Under the pieces are notes generated by a model. The model was given only the letters and a program-made list of their open reading frames with translations, was not told where the DNA came from and did no database searches. Both the position numbers and the translations under genes were made by a program. From NCBI GenBank assembly GCA_035772735.1, contig JASDFA010000003.1, positions 157,101,001 through 157,165,000 of the forward strand: a stretch of DNA of 64,000 bases. Reading direction: 5' to 3'. This DNA comes from Datura wrightii (Eukaryota > Streptophyta > Magnoliopsida > Solanales > Solanaceae). Below are positions 44,801-56,048 of this stretch, in pieces (positions within the stretch are counted from its first letter, which is position 1; each line of letters opens with the position of its first letter).

Positions 44801-46575
44801 ATCACACTTCTCAACAAACTTCAAGTTGCTTTTAATAGCAGTGATTCTGGCCTGACAAGTGTCTTTTTAGTGACCGTTGTTACCGCAGTGCGCACACAGC
44901 CAATTGTTTGGATTTGACACATACTTACTATGAGGGTCAGAGAGGACCTCAGCTCTACGAAAACCAATGCCTTCTCTAGACATTCCATTTTTTTTACTAG
45001 CATAGACAAGAGCTTGGAGGACCTGGTCTACTTGAGAGATTTGTCAAGATCAGTTTTGACTTTCATCAGTTCCTTCTCTAGGTCCTCATTTTTTTCAAGC
45101 TGAATAGAGAGAGTTAGTTTAATCTTCTCCAGTTCATCTTCCAGTTCAACTCGAGTTTTAGTAAGAGACTTCATTCCTTCAGATATATTTTCCATGCATC
45201 TTTTAAGCTTATCTTCTAATGTGAGTTTATCTTTGAAAGACTCACTAAGTTCTTCTTTTATCTTTGTGATATCACTAGCTAAGACACTTCTAACCTCTTC
45301 AAACTGTTCTAAGTCAGCAGCTAACCCATCCTTTTAATTTATAATTCCATGATAAGCATCAATTATTACATTAGTAAGCACTCTCAATTCCTTTTGAGAA
45401 TAAATCTTGAGCCTCTTTTGGATGTTAAGAAAATTTACCTCATCATCGTCCTCAATATCAGAATTGGCCATGAGAGAAAAAATTGAGTCGAAGCTAGATG
45501 GTTTATCTTCTTGAACAAACAGTGAGATATCCTCTTGATCATCTCCTCCTTCCTCAGACTCTCTAGAGGTATCTCCCCAGGCTGTCATTGCTTGCTTTAC
45601 CACCATATCTGCAGCATCTCTTCTTTTGCATCGATCCTGCACCTAGTTCCTCTGTTGTGCCCTTTCAGCATTGCCTCTTTGTTGAACCTGCTTATGCATA
45701 GGGCAGTCTTCAATAAAATGCCTAGACTTTGCACATTTATGACAACAATCATCGCCTTTTGGGTACTTACTAGAGTTTCCCTTCTTTGCAAAATTTCCAC
45801 TCCTCACCATTCTTTGAAATCTCCGACTGAGATAAGTCATATCAGGTTCCTCTTTACCGGAGTCACTCTTGGCTGCTTTAAATGCGATACTTTTCTCCTT
45901 CTTTAGTTCTTTCCTTTTCAGGTCTTATTGTTTCTTCAGTTCATAGGTTTTGAGGTTTCCGATCAACTCATCCATAGTAAACTTTTTCAGGTCCTTGGCT
46001 TCAGTGATGGAATTTACTTTACTCTCCCAGGAACCTGGTAGCACACTGAGGATTTTTCTGACTGTCTTGTTCGACTTGATGGTTTCTCTGAGACAATGAA
46101 GTTTATTGATAATGGAGGTGAACCTTGTGTGTATTTCTTGAATCGACTCTCTTTCCTTCTTCTTGAAAAGTTCATATTGAGTAGTGAGCATGTCTATCTT
46201 TGACTACTTCACTTGGCTCGTTCCTTCAGGAGCTGTTTTCAAGCAATCCCAGATTTCCTTAGTGGTTTCACATGATGAAATTCAATTATATTCAGCTGGA
46301 CCAATTCCGTACACAAGAAACTTCTTGGCCTTGAAGTTCTGCCTTTATGTCCTTGTCATCGTACTCCTTTCTCATCTTGGGAACTATTTTTCCACCTTAT
46401 GCGGTGGGAGCTTTCATGGAACAGAAGGTCCATCGCAGATCACATCCTAAAGTTCTGAGTCTTCAACCATGATAAAGTCGTGCATTCTAGTTTTTCACCA
46501 CTCATAGTATTGCCCATTAAATCTTGGTGGTCTAGTTGTTGACTGTCCTTCTTTCAGATTTGATGAAGCTGTCAT
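44801..46575 (-). pseudogene. SIRE-type copia gag
   Basis: ATG at 46575 begins MTASSNLKEGQSTTRPPRF and continues NGQYYEW, FIMVEDSEL, with several stops. The gag core follows at 45925-46191 (SIQEIHTRFTSIINKL, SVLPGSWESKVNSITEAKDL). A zinc knuckle CHKCAKSRHFIEDC lies near 45740. A long acidic and coiled-coil region (45480-45010, EDKLKRCMENISEGMKSL) leads to a second knuckle-like CAHCGNNGH...DTC near 44880. The extended, coiled-coil C-terminus with a second knuckle is a SIRE/Maximus trait. Broken by stops and frame changes. Confidence 0.78.
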
Positions 46576-46617
46576 TAAGATGATACATCCTAGGTGTTAA
46601 CATTTTATAAAGCACCT

Positions 46618-46629
46618 GCTCTGATACCA
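46618..46629 (-). other. Primer binding site of the copia element
   Basis: GCTCTGATACCA on the plus strand, two bases before the LTR start at 46632, in the right place upstream of gag. Confidence 0.82.
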
Positions 46630-46631
46630 GT

Positions 46632-47400
46632 TGATAGTTCATATGCGTCCACCAAACACAATGTAGAACCAGGTCCCTTACCTGGTATCTTAACAGAAAA
46701 CAGAAACTAAATAACAAAAGACGTTTTATGTGGAAACCTCTTTGTCCAAGAGAGTAAAACCACGACCTACACTAGTAGGATTTCCAAACTCCACTAAAAT
46801 AGCCGTGCAAATTCAAATTACAAACTCATGTAACCTAGGAATTAACCTATTAATATCTTCCCCCTTACAATACCTCTATTGTAAGCCTTTGCAATAACTC
46901 TATTACAAAAAAAATAAAGGCTAACTCTAGCCTATCAAACAACGATTTTATAACCAGAAAATAGCTACCTACGAATGCTTCTCAAAAGAGGAGTAGGTTT
47001 GTAAATTTAGAACAAAAGATAAGGAATCAACAACCTAGAACTAAACAAATACACATGAAATGACTCTGGTTCTTGTTGTTATTGAGTCTTGTCTTTGGAT
47101 GGCTTTTGCAAGAGAGGAAGTGTCCTTCTTGTGTGTTTGCCAAAGTGAGAAATCCAATTGTCTTGAACAAGTATATCATGGGATGAGTGAGACAAGTGGG
47201 TTTTTGTCCATTGGATAAAGGTGTGTGCCACAGCAGTCCTGCCACTGTACTACTGCGGCAGTGGCAGCAGTGGCAATCTGTAAAGTTGCTTTTGACAGTT
47301 GTGAAAGTTGACTTTTTCTAGAGAGAAATCTGATCCCCCGATAGGTTTGTCAAATCACCAAAACTTATGCATAGTACTCCAAGGTCTATGTTGCATCAAT
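46632..47400 (-). repeat. 5' LTR of the SIRE-type copia element (right end approximate)
   Basis: Starts TGATAGTTCATATGCG next to the primer site. It contains ACGTTTTATGTGGAAACCTC and a C-rich/T-rich block near 46855, but no second copy is present in the window, so its outer end (somewhere around 47340-47400) cannot be fixed. The left LTR of this element is missing. Confidence 0.55.
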
Positions 47401-47415
47401 TGGGATGATATATTA

Positions 47416-48259
47416 TAGGGGTGGGCAAAAAAATCGAAAATCGAAAAACCGAATCGAATTAATTCGGTTTTTCGGTTTCGATTTTTTCGGTTTTTCGATT
47501 CGGTTTTGGTTTTTTCAAAAAAAAATCGGTTTTCGGTTTTCATATTTCGGTTTTTCGGTTTAACCGAAATTTTACATATTTTTTTAAAAAAAAATTATAA
47601 CTTAATTTCAAAAAAATAAACTCCCAACCCAAATCTCAAAGCACATTTACATTTATAGAATTATTTATATAATTGATACAATTGCTTAAGTTTTTTTTAC
47701 AAATAACAAGTTTTATAATAGTTTTAGCATGTTAAGAAAATTCTTACTATTATTAATATGCTTTGAAAGAAAAATGAAATATATAATATTTATTTAACAA
47801 GAAATTAGGGACCATAGATTATTAAAATCTTAAAAGACCCTTAACTTTTTATTGGTTTTGTTATAAGGATATTAAGCATATGAGAAAATTTATTATCAAA
47901 AATTCAAATGTTATGTATGTACTACTAAATGTAAATCAATTGATCCCACTATTTTCTTTATTTAAAAAGTTAAAATTAAGCTTAGTTGAATTAAACTTTA
48001 AAATTCAAACTTAAAATAATTTATTTTGAATTTAAAAAGATAAAACAACTCATTTTTAATTTAAAAAGTAGCTCATTTTGTAAGTTAAAAAATAGCCCAT
48101 TAATTAGGCCCATAACCGAAAAAACCGAATTAGAAAAACTTAAAAAACCGAACCGAACCGAATTAGTTTGGTTCGGTGTCCGGTACACTACATGAAAAAC
48201 CGAAAAAACCGAACCGAAATTTAAAAAAACCGAACCGAAAAACCGAATGCCCACCCCTA
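47416..48259. mobile_element. Non-autonomous hAT-type element (MITE), 844 bp
   Basis: Terminal inverted repeats begin TAGGGGTGGGC and end GCCCACCCCTA. The element is flanked by a perfect 8-bp duplication ATATATTA at 47408-47415 and 48260-48267, the hAT signature. Both ends continue inward as strings of CGGTTTTTCGGTT- and AACCGAAAAACCG-type units, so the inverted repeats extend for about 100 bp. The AT-rich core (47570-48100) has no transposase; frames there are incidental. Confidence 0.92.
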
Positions 48260-48267
48260 ATATATTA

Positions 48268-48528
48268 ACCACTAAATATGGTAAATGTGACAATCTCTTC
48301 AATTTCCCATTGTCTTCTTTTTCTATAAAGCTTGCTAAGTCTTGTAGCTTTACATCCCCTCCATTTTTGTGTATCCTCTCGAGGGTCACTTCGTCTCATC
48401 CATTCGTCCTTTCTTTCTGAGAAATCTTGAGGCCTCATTAAGAAATATAGATAACAGAATGAGTGGGAAAGCAAAAAGGCCACAAAATGTAAATATCAAC
48501 ACTATATAAATCAAAGATTATGGGATTT
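48268..48528. other. Unassigned sequence right of the hAT element
   Basis: Contains a minus-strand frame of about 70 codons (RRSDPREDTQKWRGCKA) that I do not recognise. It may be an old exon or chance. No repeat partner is seen in the window. Confidence 0.3.
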
Positions 48529-48731
48529 TTACATGTTGACGACGTTGGTTTTGGTGCTTTCACGTAGAACCACAAATTGAAAGTAAGTGAGATCCACTTT
48601 TGTGCATCTGCTACATTTATCTCGTCGCAAATTAAACATCTTTGTTTGTAAGGATGCTTGAATTTGTCTCTTTCTCTTTTGATTTCGCAGAACTCGATCC
48701 TCCATTATCATAGCGGGCTTGAGCTCCAAAT
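48529..48731 (-). pseudogene. Exon-like segment, copy 1
   Basis: The minus strand reads MELKPAMIMEDRVLRNQK, then KRQIQASLQTKMF, nearly identical to 49648-49741. The 95-bp core (48637-48731) is a direct duplicate of that segment, and the substitutions seen are mostly conservative or silent in this frame. Ends abruptly at a C-run that belongs to a copia fragment. I do not recognise the protein. Confidence 0.45.
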
Positions 48732-49266
48732 CCCCCCCCCCCTCAAGTTGGAGGGGGATGAAGTAACCCCCAACTTGCGAATAAGAGAATGATGAGACGA
48801 ACCAGGAAAGGGTTTCGTGAAGACATCAGCAAGCTGAGAGTGAGACGGTAAGTAGTAGAGGGAAATTAGACCAGCCAAAAACTATTGCCGAACAAAATGG
48901 AAATCGATGTCGACGTGCTTTGTCCTTTCATGAAAGATAGGGTTTTTAGCGATGTGAATTGCAGTCTGGCTATCAGAGTATAAGGAGATCAACAAAGATG
49001 GAGTTACAGATAGATCAGTAAACAGACGAACCAACCAGGTAATTTCAGCCATAACCCTTCGCATAGACCAATATTCTGCCTCTGCAGATGATAAGGAGAC
49101 TAAAGATTGCTTCTTTGATTTCCATGAAACAGGAGATCCACCAAAACTGATATAATAACCACTAATGGATCGGCGAGTATGAGGACAAGACCCCAGTCGG
49201 AGTCGCGAAAAGCAAGCAGTTGAGAAGATGGGTCAGCATTCATAAGAAGCCCCAAATTTGGTTCTT
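48732..49266 (-). pseudogene. Copia RNase H fragment with polypurine tract
   Basis: The minus strand runs from LLMNADPSSQLLAFRDSDW (49240-49195, catalytic Asp) through a frame change to RRSISGYYISFGGSPVSWKS, SLVSLSSAEAEY (catalytic Glu) and RRVMAEITWLVRLF. Further on come LISLYSDSQTAIHIAKNP (catalytic Asp), HERTKHVDIDFHFVR and SQLADVFTKPFPGSSHH, ending in SNLRGG at a run of eleven G (plus strand C 48732-48742), the likely purine tract. It is a different copia lineage from the SIRE element. No LTR follows the tract; the exon-like segment does. Confidence 0.82.
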
Positions 49267-49646
49267 TTAAGAGATGAACGGTGCTGATGGAATTTGGCTA
49301 AAAGGGATAAAATATTGGGAAAATAGAAGAGCTTGTGAAAATTTTATGTGTATTTCTTCTCTTTTTCTGTACATGTATATATACCCAAATAAAGAATCAA
49401 AATTCTGTTATGCTAACTACAGTTGTACAAATTCTATTTGTCCACCTTATAATTCATTTAAGAATAAAAAAGAAAAAATACAAACTATTCAGCAAGTTTG
49501 TTTGGGTGGAAGCTTCTGGATATAGATGACTCATCTAGCCAGGTGTCTCATTCCCACTCATGATCAATGGTCCTGATTTATGATGCCTTGTAAGAGATGA
49601 ACGGTGCTGATGATATTTGGCTAAAAGGGATAAAAAATCTCTGTGA
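49267..49646. repeat. Spacer bounded by a 45-bp direct repeat
   Basis: AGATGAACGGTGCTGATG...TTTGGCTAAAAGGGATAAAA occurs at 49272-49312 and again at 49593-49635. The 270 bp between hold TGTACATGTATATATACCC and AT-rich DNA without coding potential, perhaps a small LTR or insertion with a duplicated flank. Confidence 0.55.
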
Positions 49647-49803
49647 ACATCTTTGTTTGTAAGGATGCTTGAACTTGTCTCTTTCCCTTTTGATTTCGCA
49701 GAACTCGATCCTCCATTATCATAGCAGGCTTGAGCTCCAACGCATTATTTGGGACGCTTCCAAGTAGGAAAAGTGTAGATCCAATAATAAATATCCATAT
49801 CAT
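49647..49803 (-). pseudogene. Exon-like segment, copy 2
   Basis: The minus strand reads NNALELKPAMIMEDRVL, then KRQVQASLQTKMF, followed by a stop after TEIFYPF. Extends further upstream than copy 1 (IIGSTLFLLGSVP). The shared 95 bp end at the same place as copy 1 on one side. Source gene unknown. Confidence 0.45.
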
Positions 49804-50252
49804 GTCCTAAGATTGGATAAATGCATAGGCAACCCATAAAATGGCAAAGAGTTGCATAAATTGACGTAAAGTGCAAGAGCAAAAAATTGATATAAGAAAA
49901 AAATTATTTGTCATGGCCTTCGCTGTTCCTTTATAAATTGCTTTTGAGAATTTGACCATGACTTTATTCATGACAATAGTATCAGCTGAATTATAATATG
50001 AAAAAAAGTAAATGTTTAGTGAAGTTAGTAATTATTTGCATTGAGATGTTGTGTTTTAATAATACATGTGGTTTTTAAAAAAATTTTATTAGTTGACATG
50101 AGATGCATGTGTGACACATGAAATGTGAGTGCGATGCAAGCAACAACTAGTTTTATTAAATATATAGTTTTGGATTTAGGCCACCAATTACATTCAGTTG
50201 CCCCTGCTTGCATTATTATTAAATGTGGGTTCATTCGCACAAATGCGCTTCT
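49804..50252. other. AT-rich sequence, nothing recognised
   Basis: No gene, inverted repeat or LTR feature seen. Confidence 0.5.
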
Positions 50253-50786
50253 TTTGGTGTGGTGTTTAATTTTTGCCCTTTAAATTTGTGGGCTTTTATT
50301 TTTGTCATTCGACACTTTAAGTGATAAAAAATATTCTTAACAGCTAAAAAAAATCATAAGGCAAAAATAAAATTCGCAATACATAAGTTTTTACCCAAGT
50401 TATGTCTTAAGACATAAATTTACATAGGTTGTGCCTCAAGGAATAAGTTAAGTAGCATGAACTAGTGTCTGGTACATCAGTTCAATAGCATGAACTTGTG
50501 CCTAAAGGGAAAAAGTTTAGTAGCATGAACTTGTGCCTTGGGAGAGAAGTTCAATTGCATGAACTTGTGCTCTGGGCATAAGTTTAATAACATAATTTAT
50601 GCCTTGGGGTAGAAGTTCAGTAGCATGAACTTTTATCTTCTAGAACTAACCTATACCTTGTGATTTTTTTTCCTTGTGAATTTTGTTTGTCTTGCGGTTT
50701 TATGTCTTTTTTAACCCCTAAAATGAAGAAGGGTAAAAATTAAAGGCCACCAATTTAAGGGGCAAAAATTAAAGACCACCCCAAAA
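50253..50786. mobile_element. Non-autonomous TIR element, about 530 bp
   Basis: The left end reads GGTGTTTAATTTTTGCCC, then TTTAAATTTGTGGGCTTTTA. The right end, reverse-complemented, reads GGTCTTTAATTTTTGCCC, then CTTAAATTGGTGGCCTTTAA. About 50 bp of inverted repeat are visible with roughly one difference in six. The exact termini and the target duplication are not clear, so the superfamily (hAT or Mutator-like) is open. The core is a tandem array (50444-50641). Confidence 0.65.
50444..50641. repeat. Six tandem copies of a 33-34 bp unit
   Basis: Unit AAGTT(C/T)AGTAGCATGAACTTGTGCCTTGGG with small variations, inside the TIR element. Adjacent 50400-50443 holds two weaker relatives (ACATAAATTTACATAGGTTG). 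Confidence 0.85.
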
Positions 50787-51084
50787 TAGAGGCCGTCGAC
50801 GCAAAAACTTGTTAAATGTGTCAAAATGGGATGACTCAATCCAACTCTAACGGGCCAAAGAGTTAAATGAGTTAGGAAAGAATAACATTTTTTACTGGAG
50901 GGCCAAATGATAGCCCAACCTAACCCTAAGTGGGTCGTGGAGTAGAAGGGTTGGTCCTTTAATTTAGGACAACTTACATAATTGCCCTCTTGGATCAAAA
51001 TATTTATCAATCGCTATCTCTTTACTTTCATGACCTCCCCCCCCCCCCAAATTAATTACAGAAAATACTTCATCTTGTAATCTT
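50787..51084. other. Spacer with a C12 run
   Basis: No coding sequence recognised. Twelve C in a row at 51037-51048. Confidence 0.5.
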
Positions 51085-51390
51085 TCGTAATACCATCATA
51101 GTATATCCATATATTATCATGGTATCACTGAGATGAGAAGTCCTTCACGGATAGCGCAGGGCTCCTTAATCTTTCATGATATTGTCATAGTATATTCATA
51201 TACTATCATGGTATCACTAAGGAATGATCAGTCCTTTAAGGATACACTCCTTAATCATGCATGATTCACGGTATATTCATATATTGGCATGGTGTACTTC
51301 ATGATACCATCGTGAATATTCATATACTGCCATGTATATTTCATGAAACCATCACAATATATTCATATATTGTCATGGTATCTTATGCGC
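51085..51390. repeat. Five palindromic repeat units
   Basis: The unit is built from GATACCATCATAGTATATTC and ATATACTATCATGGTATC, which are near reverse complements, so each unit of about 40 bp can fold on itself. Cores lie near 51092, 51178, 51248, 51300 and 51348. The first two are separated by a further 45-bp repeated spacer containing AGTCCTTYA(C/A)GGATA and CTCCTTAAT. Confidence 0.8.
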
Positions 51391-52578
51391 GAAAAATCTT
51401 TAAACTCATAGTGGGGCACGAATTGTTATTATTTTATATTCGACCAAATATTACAGATAATTAGTATGAAATGCTCCGTTTTTATATAATTAATTTATTT
51501 TTTTAATTTATTTTATATACTTTTTCCTTTAATCTATTCTTCTGAGATAGCATTTTCTTAGTGATTTTGGTGCAATCTAAACATAAATTTTTTTGCCATC
51601 TGAAATAGAATTTTCTTTCACACCATTCTTGCGCTAACTCACGTTGCAAAAGATAAATCAATTCAAAAATATATATATATATAAATTACTACCTTTGTTT
51701 ACTAATCCAACTCACATACAAAATAAATTCAAGATATTATAATTTTTAAGACTAAAAAGTAAAACTTTAATCTCTAATTTACTGTTCAATAGTTTGTACA
51801 TTTTTTTAAAATTAATTTTTGTCTTTTCATTTAATTTGTATATACGTTTCTTTAAAAATTATTTAATTTATTATTATTTCTTTGCCTTACGTGTTGACCT
51901 CAGCCCAACCCTTGAGGCTAGCGGGCTAAGAGAAGCTGGGTTATTGATCCTCACTTTTATACGGGCTAAAAGAAATCATAGTTAAACCCTATTTAAATAA
52001 GGGAAAAAACATAAATATACATCTATAAAAAAATAATCATAAGAAATATCAATAGTTTCATATTTTTAGATATAATAAAAAAATATTTATCTCGACTATT
52101 AAATTTGATTTTAAAAAAATAAAGCATGATTATGAAAAATTATTACTCCTGATTTGTAGATATCTATGCTAAGAAAAAGAAAAAAATAACCACTACATTT
52201 ATTTATCTTTTTCTTTTAGAGATGTATATCTAATCTACACCATAATTTATTCCTAGCCAAACTTGACAACTTCTTTTCCTTCTCAACAAGAAAATCAAAA
52301 TATATTTTTTATAACGTGCGATTTCAATTTTTTTCTGCACAATCGCGCAAAAGGCTTCTTTATTGCTGATACTTATTGTCATAACTACGCGTTTTCAGTT
52401 TATTCTGTACGATCACGTAGTTCATTTAAAATGAGACAATTAATTTTTTTTGTTGTCTTTTATAAATATTTAGTTATAACCAATACGTATACAACTTAGC
52501 TATCAACAAATCAACAAATCATAAAATAAACAACTTATCAACATATCAACATTATATAAACCCAAAAAATATACCAAC
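51391..52578. other. AT-rich sequence without features
   Basis: Long T- and A-runs and short frames only. No LTR, TIR or gene seen in these 1.2 kb. Confidence 0.55.
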
Positions 52579-53219
52579 TATTACACCCCGTAAATTTTTA
52601 ACATTTAGACGGCCTATTCGCATGTTGGTTAAGAGTTTTTGAATGCCATACATGCTGGGGAAGGGCCCGGGGAAAGACCGGATAAGCGACACGTCGAACC
52701 ATCGCAAGAGGAGGCTGGCAGACCCCCTCCGCGATGGCCAACGTGCCACAGAGGCTCACCTCCGCGATGGCCAACGTGCCACGGAGGTGAGGTGCAGCCC
52801 CAAATATAAAAGCCTCCAAACTTCGGTTTAAATGTTAAATTTCATAAAATTTCCAGAAACTCACAGAGAGAGTAACCAAGAAACAGAGGGTGCGAAGGGT
52901 ATACTATAATTTTCTTCTGATTACGCCGTAAAACGCGGCCCAAACTCAAATTAATCCCAGATACCGAAGTATAAAGCTGCAGAGAGCATTCCTACGGAGT
53001 TAGTTTCGTGAAATTCGGTCGGCGAACCGTCGTCCTACCGAACTAAGGTAAGTGAAATTGCTCCAAATTAGTGTCAATATACTCCTAGCCCTAAAGTGAG
53101 TATTTCTCCCTTCTGGACTTTCGAAAAATAGCGAGTTTCCGGTTGTTTTTCGATAAGCCAAAGTTTGAGACAAATATATATTAAAAGTGACGTTTTATTC
53201 CAAGATATTGATGAATTGA
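52579..53219 (+). repeat. Plus-strand family A LTR, left part (interrupted)
   Basis: Starts TATTACACCCCGTAAATT (family start TGTTATACCCCG, so the first G has mutated). It carries two copies of CTCCGCGATGGCCAACGTGC upstream of a TATA box (AATATAAAA, 52803-52811). It then follows the family A LTR through TTTCTCCCTTCTGGAC. Broken by the coding element at 53220 and resumed at 63614. Confidence 0.8.
52803..52811 (+). promoter_or_regulatory. TATA box of the interrupted plus-strand LTR
   Basis: AATATAAAA followed by GCCTCC, immediately downstream of the CGCGATGG repeats. Confidence 0.55.
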
Positions 53220-55785
53220 TGTCACGCCCCGCCTTGGGGGGTATGACTGGCACCTGGTGCCCTACTAGAACCTGAACTACTAGACTACTGAGCCTGAGCA
53301 CATCTGGTGCCTGGCTGGCTCTAACTCAGATTTCTGGGAACAAAGGGCTATATAACGGCTGTAAACACAGCCTCCGGCCAACTGGGCCTATAGCCACCTG
53401 TACCTATACTAACAGCTAACCAGAAACATATCAATATAAGGGAGCCTATGCGGGCCGACAAGGCCATCATGCTGTCTAGTTATCTGTAACTCAACAATGA
53501 AATACTGGAAAACTACGTGACCGGCGAGGTCAGCATTACTGTCAACAGAGGCCTCACACGGCCAACATAAACAGAAATGCTAAACAGCTACAACAAACTG
53601 CACGGCCTCACATGACCGGCTCAGCTGATCATAGGGAAATATATACAGACTACAAGCCTCTAGGAATACTGATAAGATGGTTGGGACAGGGCCCCGGCCT
53701 ACCCATGCTGTACCATAAAAGAAAAGGGATAAACCTCTAGCTATCTAGCTCCAGATGACTGGAGCTGATGACCCTGTGAGTTGGCTGGAATCACGAGTTA
53801 TCGGCTCCTCGTCTATGAGTACCTGCAGGAAAGTAATGCAGCGCCCCAAACGGGCGTCAGTACCGTTGGTACTGAGTATGTAAAACAACAGCTGAAAGAT
53901 ATCTAAAAACAACAATGCAACTGAAGGAACTGAAACAGAAAGGAATAGACTAAACTGATTGAAAATGTAAAGCTATGCCTACTCTCAACTCTGCTGGAAG
54001 GAGTAGGAGTCATACCTGGAGATGTATCGCTCTATTATCGATCTACTCGTATCTAGTGTAACATGGCATAACATAACTTAACATAGCATAGCACACACAA
54101 ACCTTACCCGGCCCCCATAAGCCGGGAGGTACAATCAACACGCAATTTATACCGCTACCCTGGTCGTCCCATCTCCTATAATAACTATAACCAGCGTGTC
54201 GATCCCCTGGGTATGCACTTGGGCTCGCTGAGCCCCTGACTATAACTGTACCTGATTCCGGAGGACTCCTGAATCAACACCCCGGGCGTACCCGCTCGAC
54301 GGGAGTGTATAAAGGCCGACCAAGGCACAATATGGGGAAACCGACATCCCATCTTCGTCCCCTATGGGACGGCATGCCACTCCGTAGAGCGACTTATCCT
54401 CGTCCTCTGGCGGACGAGTTGATACAGCTATTAACCCTTGGGCAGTCATGAATGCTAGGTAATCCATCCCAAGACAATACAGTGGTCTCAACTAGTAATA
54501 CTAGTTGCGTATACCGCATGCTGAAGCTAGTGATGATAATGTATTTGTACACACTATATGCTGACTAGTGATAGTGATATGTATGTATTTAATACATGCT
54601 GAGACTGATAATGGTATATACATAATCTTCTGTCATACTGTGCTGAGTCTAATGTTGAACAAGTTATAGTTTTTCTGCTGGAAATCATGCTGGATAACTG
54701 AGTTTCGTAGTAACATGCTTTTCTATTTCTAACGTGCTTTCTAAACTCCATTCTAGGCTACCATTCTATTTCTAAAATACCTTACAGAGACTTATATTGC
54801 TTTACTAAGTTTCAACTGAACACAATAATCTCCTAACATACTTTACTAAATCACATACTGGGCGTGTTGTACAGTTCCTAACACTTTGTATTAGAATTTA
54901 GATCATGCTAGCAAGTTTCACTCTATACATAATATGATGCTTCCAATATCGTACTAATATTCATACTAAACATAACACACAACTTCTGAAACATTCTACT
55001 AGCCTTTGAACCACTTTACTATACCGAGACTACTAACTTGCCGAGGAAACTAGTTTTACATACCTTCGCTTCTGATTTCCCGACTAACTGGCGTAGCTCG
55101 GTCAGTATTTTCGCTATTTCTCCCAACTACATTCGTATATATGTCAATTAGCACTAAATACAGCACTATTATGAAAGACGACGTCACTTTCGATATAATT
55201 ATAGCTTAAACTTAGGCCTATCAAAAGACGGTCGAAAACTTACTATTTTCCAGAAGTCCAGAAGGGAGAAGTATTCACTTCACAGCTAGGAACACATAAA
55301 CACTAGTTTGGAGCAATTCTACTTACCTTACTCCGGTACCTCAACGATTCGTCGGCCGTATTTCGCGAAACAAAATCCGTAGGAATGCTCCCTGATGCTA
55401 AATACCTCGGTACCTGAGGTTAATTTGAGTTTAGACTACGTTTGACAGCGTAATCGAACGATAATATATTACCCCTCTTCGTCTCTCTCTATTTCTCTGC
55501 GTTTTTTGGAAATTAAATAAGAAATATAACTTCACAAACCGAAGTGAGGGCTTTATATACTTGGGCCTGGACAGGCCCAACGTGTCATGGAGCCAACGCG
55601 GAGGCTCCACCTCCGTGACACGTTGCCATCGCGGAGGGGCTCTGCCTCGGCTCCTTACGCGATGGTTCGATAGGTTATCCGTCCGATCCTTTCCGGGCCT
55701 TTCTCTAGCACGTATGGCTTTCAAATATGCTTAACCACCATGTGAATAGGCCATCTAGGTGTCGGAAATATTACAGGGTATAACA
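53220..55785 (-). repeat. 3' LTR of the coding family A element
   Basis: Plus strand TGTCACGCCCCGCC to CAGGGTATAACA. Close to its partner at 61044 with a few substitutions per 100 bases. It includes GCGTCAGTACCGTTGGTACT (53853-53872). Confidence 0.94.
55551..55558 (-). promoter_or_regulatory. TATA box, 3' LTR of the coding family A element
   Basis: ATATAAAG on the minus strand with CCTCCGCG-type repeats upstream (55580-55670). Would fire outward into the flanking LTR. Confidence 0.55.
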
Positions 55786-55787
55786 TT

Positions 55788-55818
55788 CTCCCCCCTTAAG
55801 AGCATTCGTCCTCGAATG
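55788..55818 (-). other. Polypurine tract and palindrome of the coding family A element
   Basis: In element sense CATTCGAGGACGAATG, then CTTAAGGGGGGAG, then the LTR. Identical in layout to 7571-7602. Confidence 0.82.
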
Positions 55819-56048
55819 GAAACTGTTATCTAGAGGACTTCTCAACTTACTTATTTAGAAAAATTTCGGCAGAGTTTCCCCTGTAATATGGACTATACCA
55901 AAAACTTGAAACGCAGAAAAGTCCAATACAGGTACTGCACACAATACTTTAAGATTCACTGGATAGCTAAGCATCAATCTTTCTCATTTATTCATACATA
56001 ACTATAAGGTATTGCATAAGTAATAATACGGAGATACCTGTCGCCTGA

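Noticed and set aside
48265..48483. Possible small gene on the minus strand (RRSDPREDTQKWRGC)
   Set aside because: One short frame next to a MITE, with no second exon, homologous copy or recognised motif. Listed only as unassigned sequence.
52263..52499. 78-codon plus-strand frame
   Set aside because: AT-rich, phenylalanine-rich composition in featureless DNA, no motif, no conserved partner.
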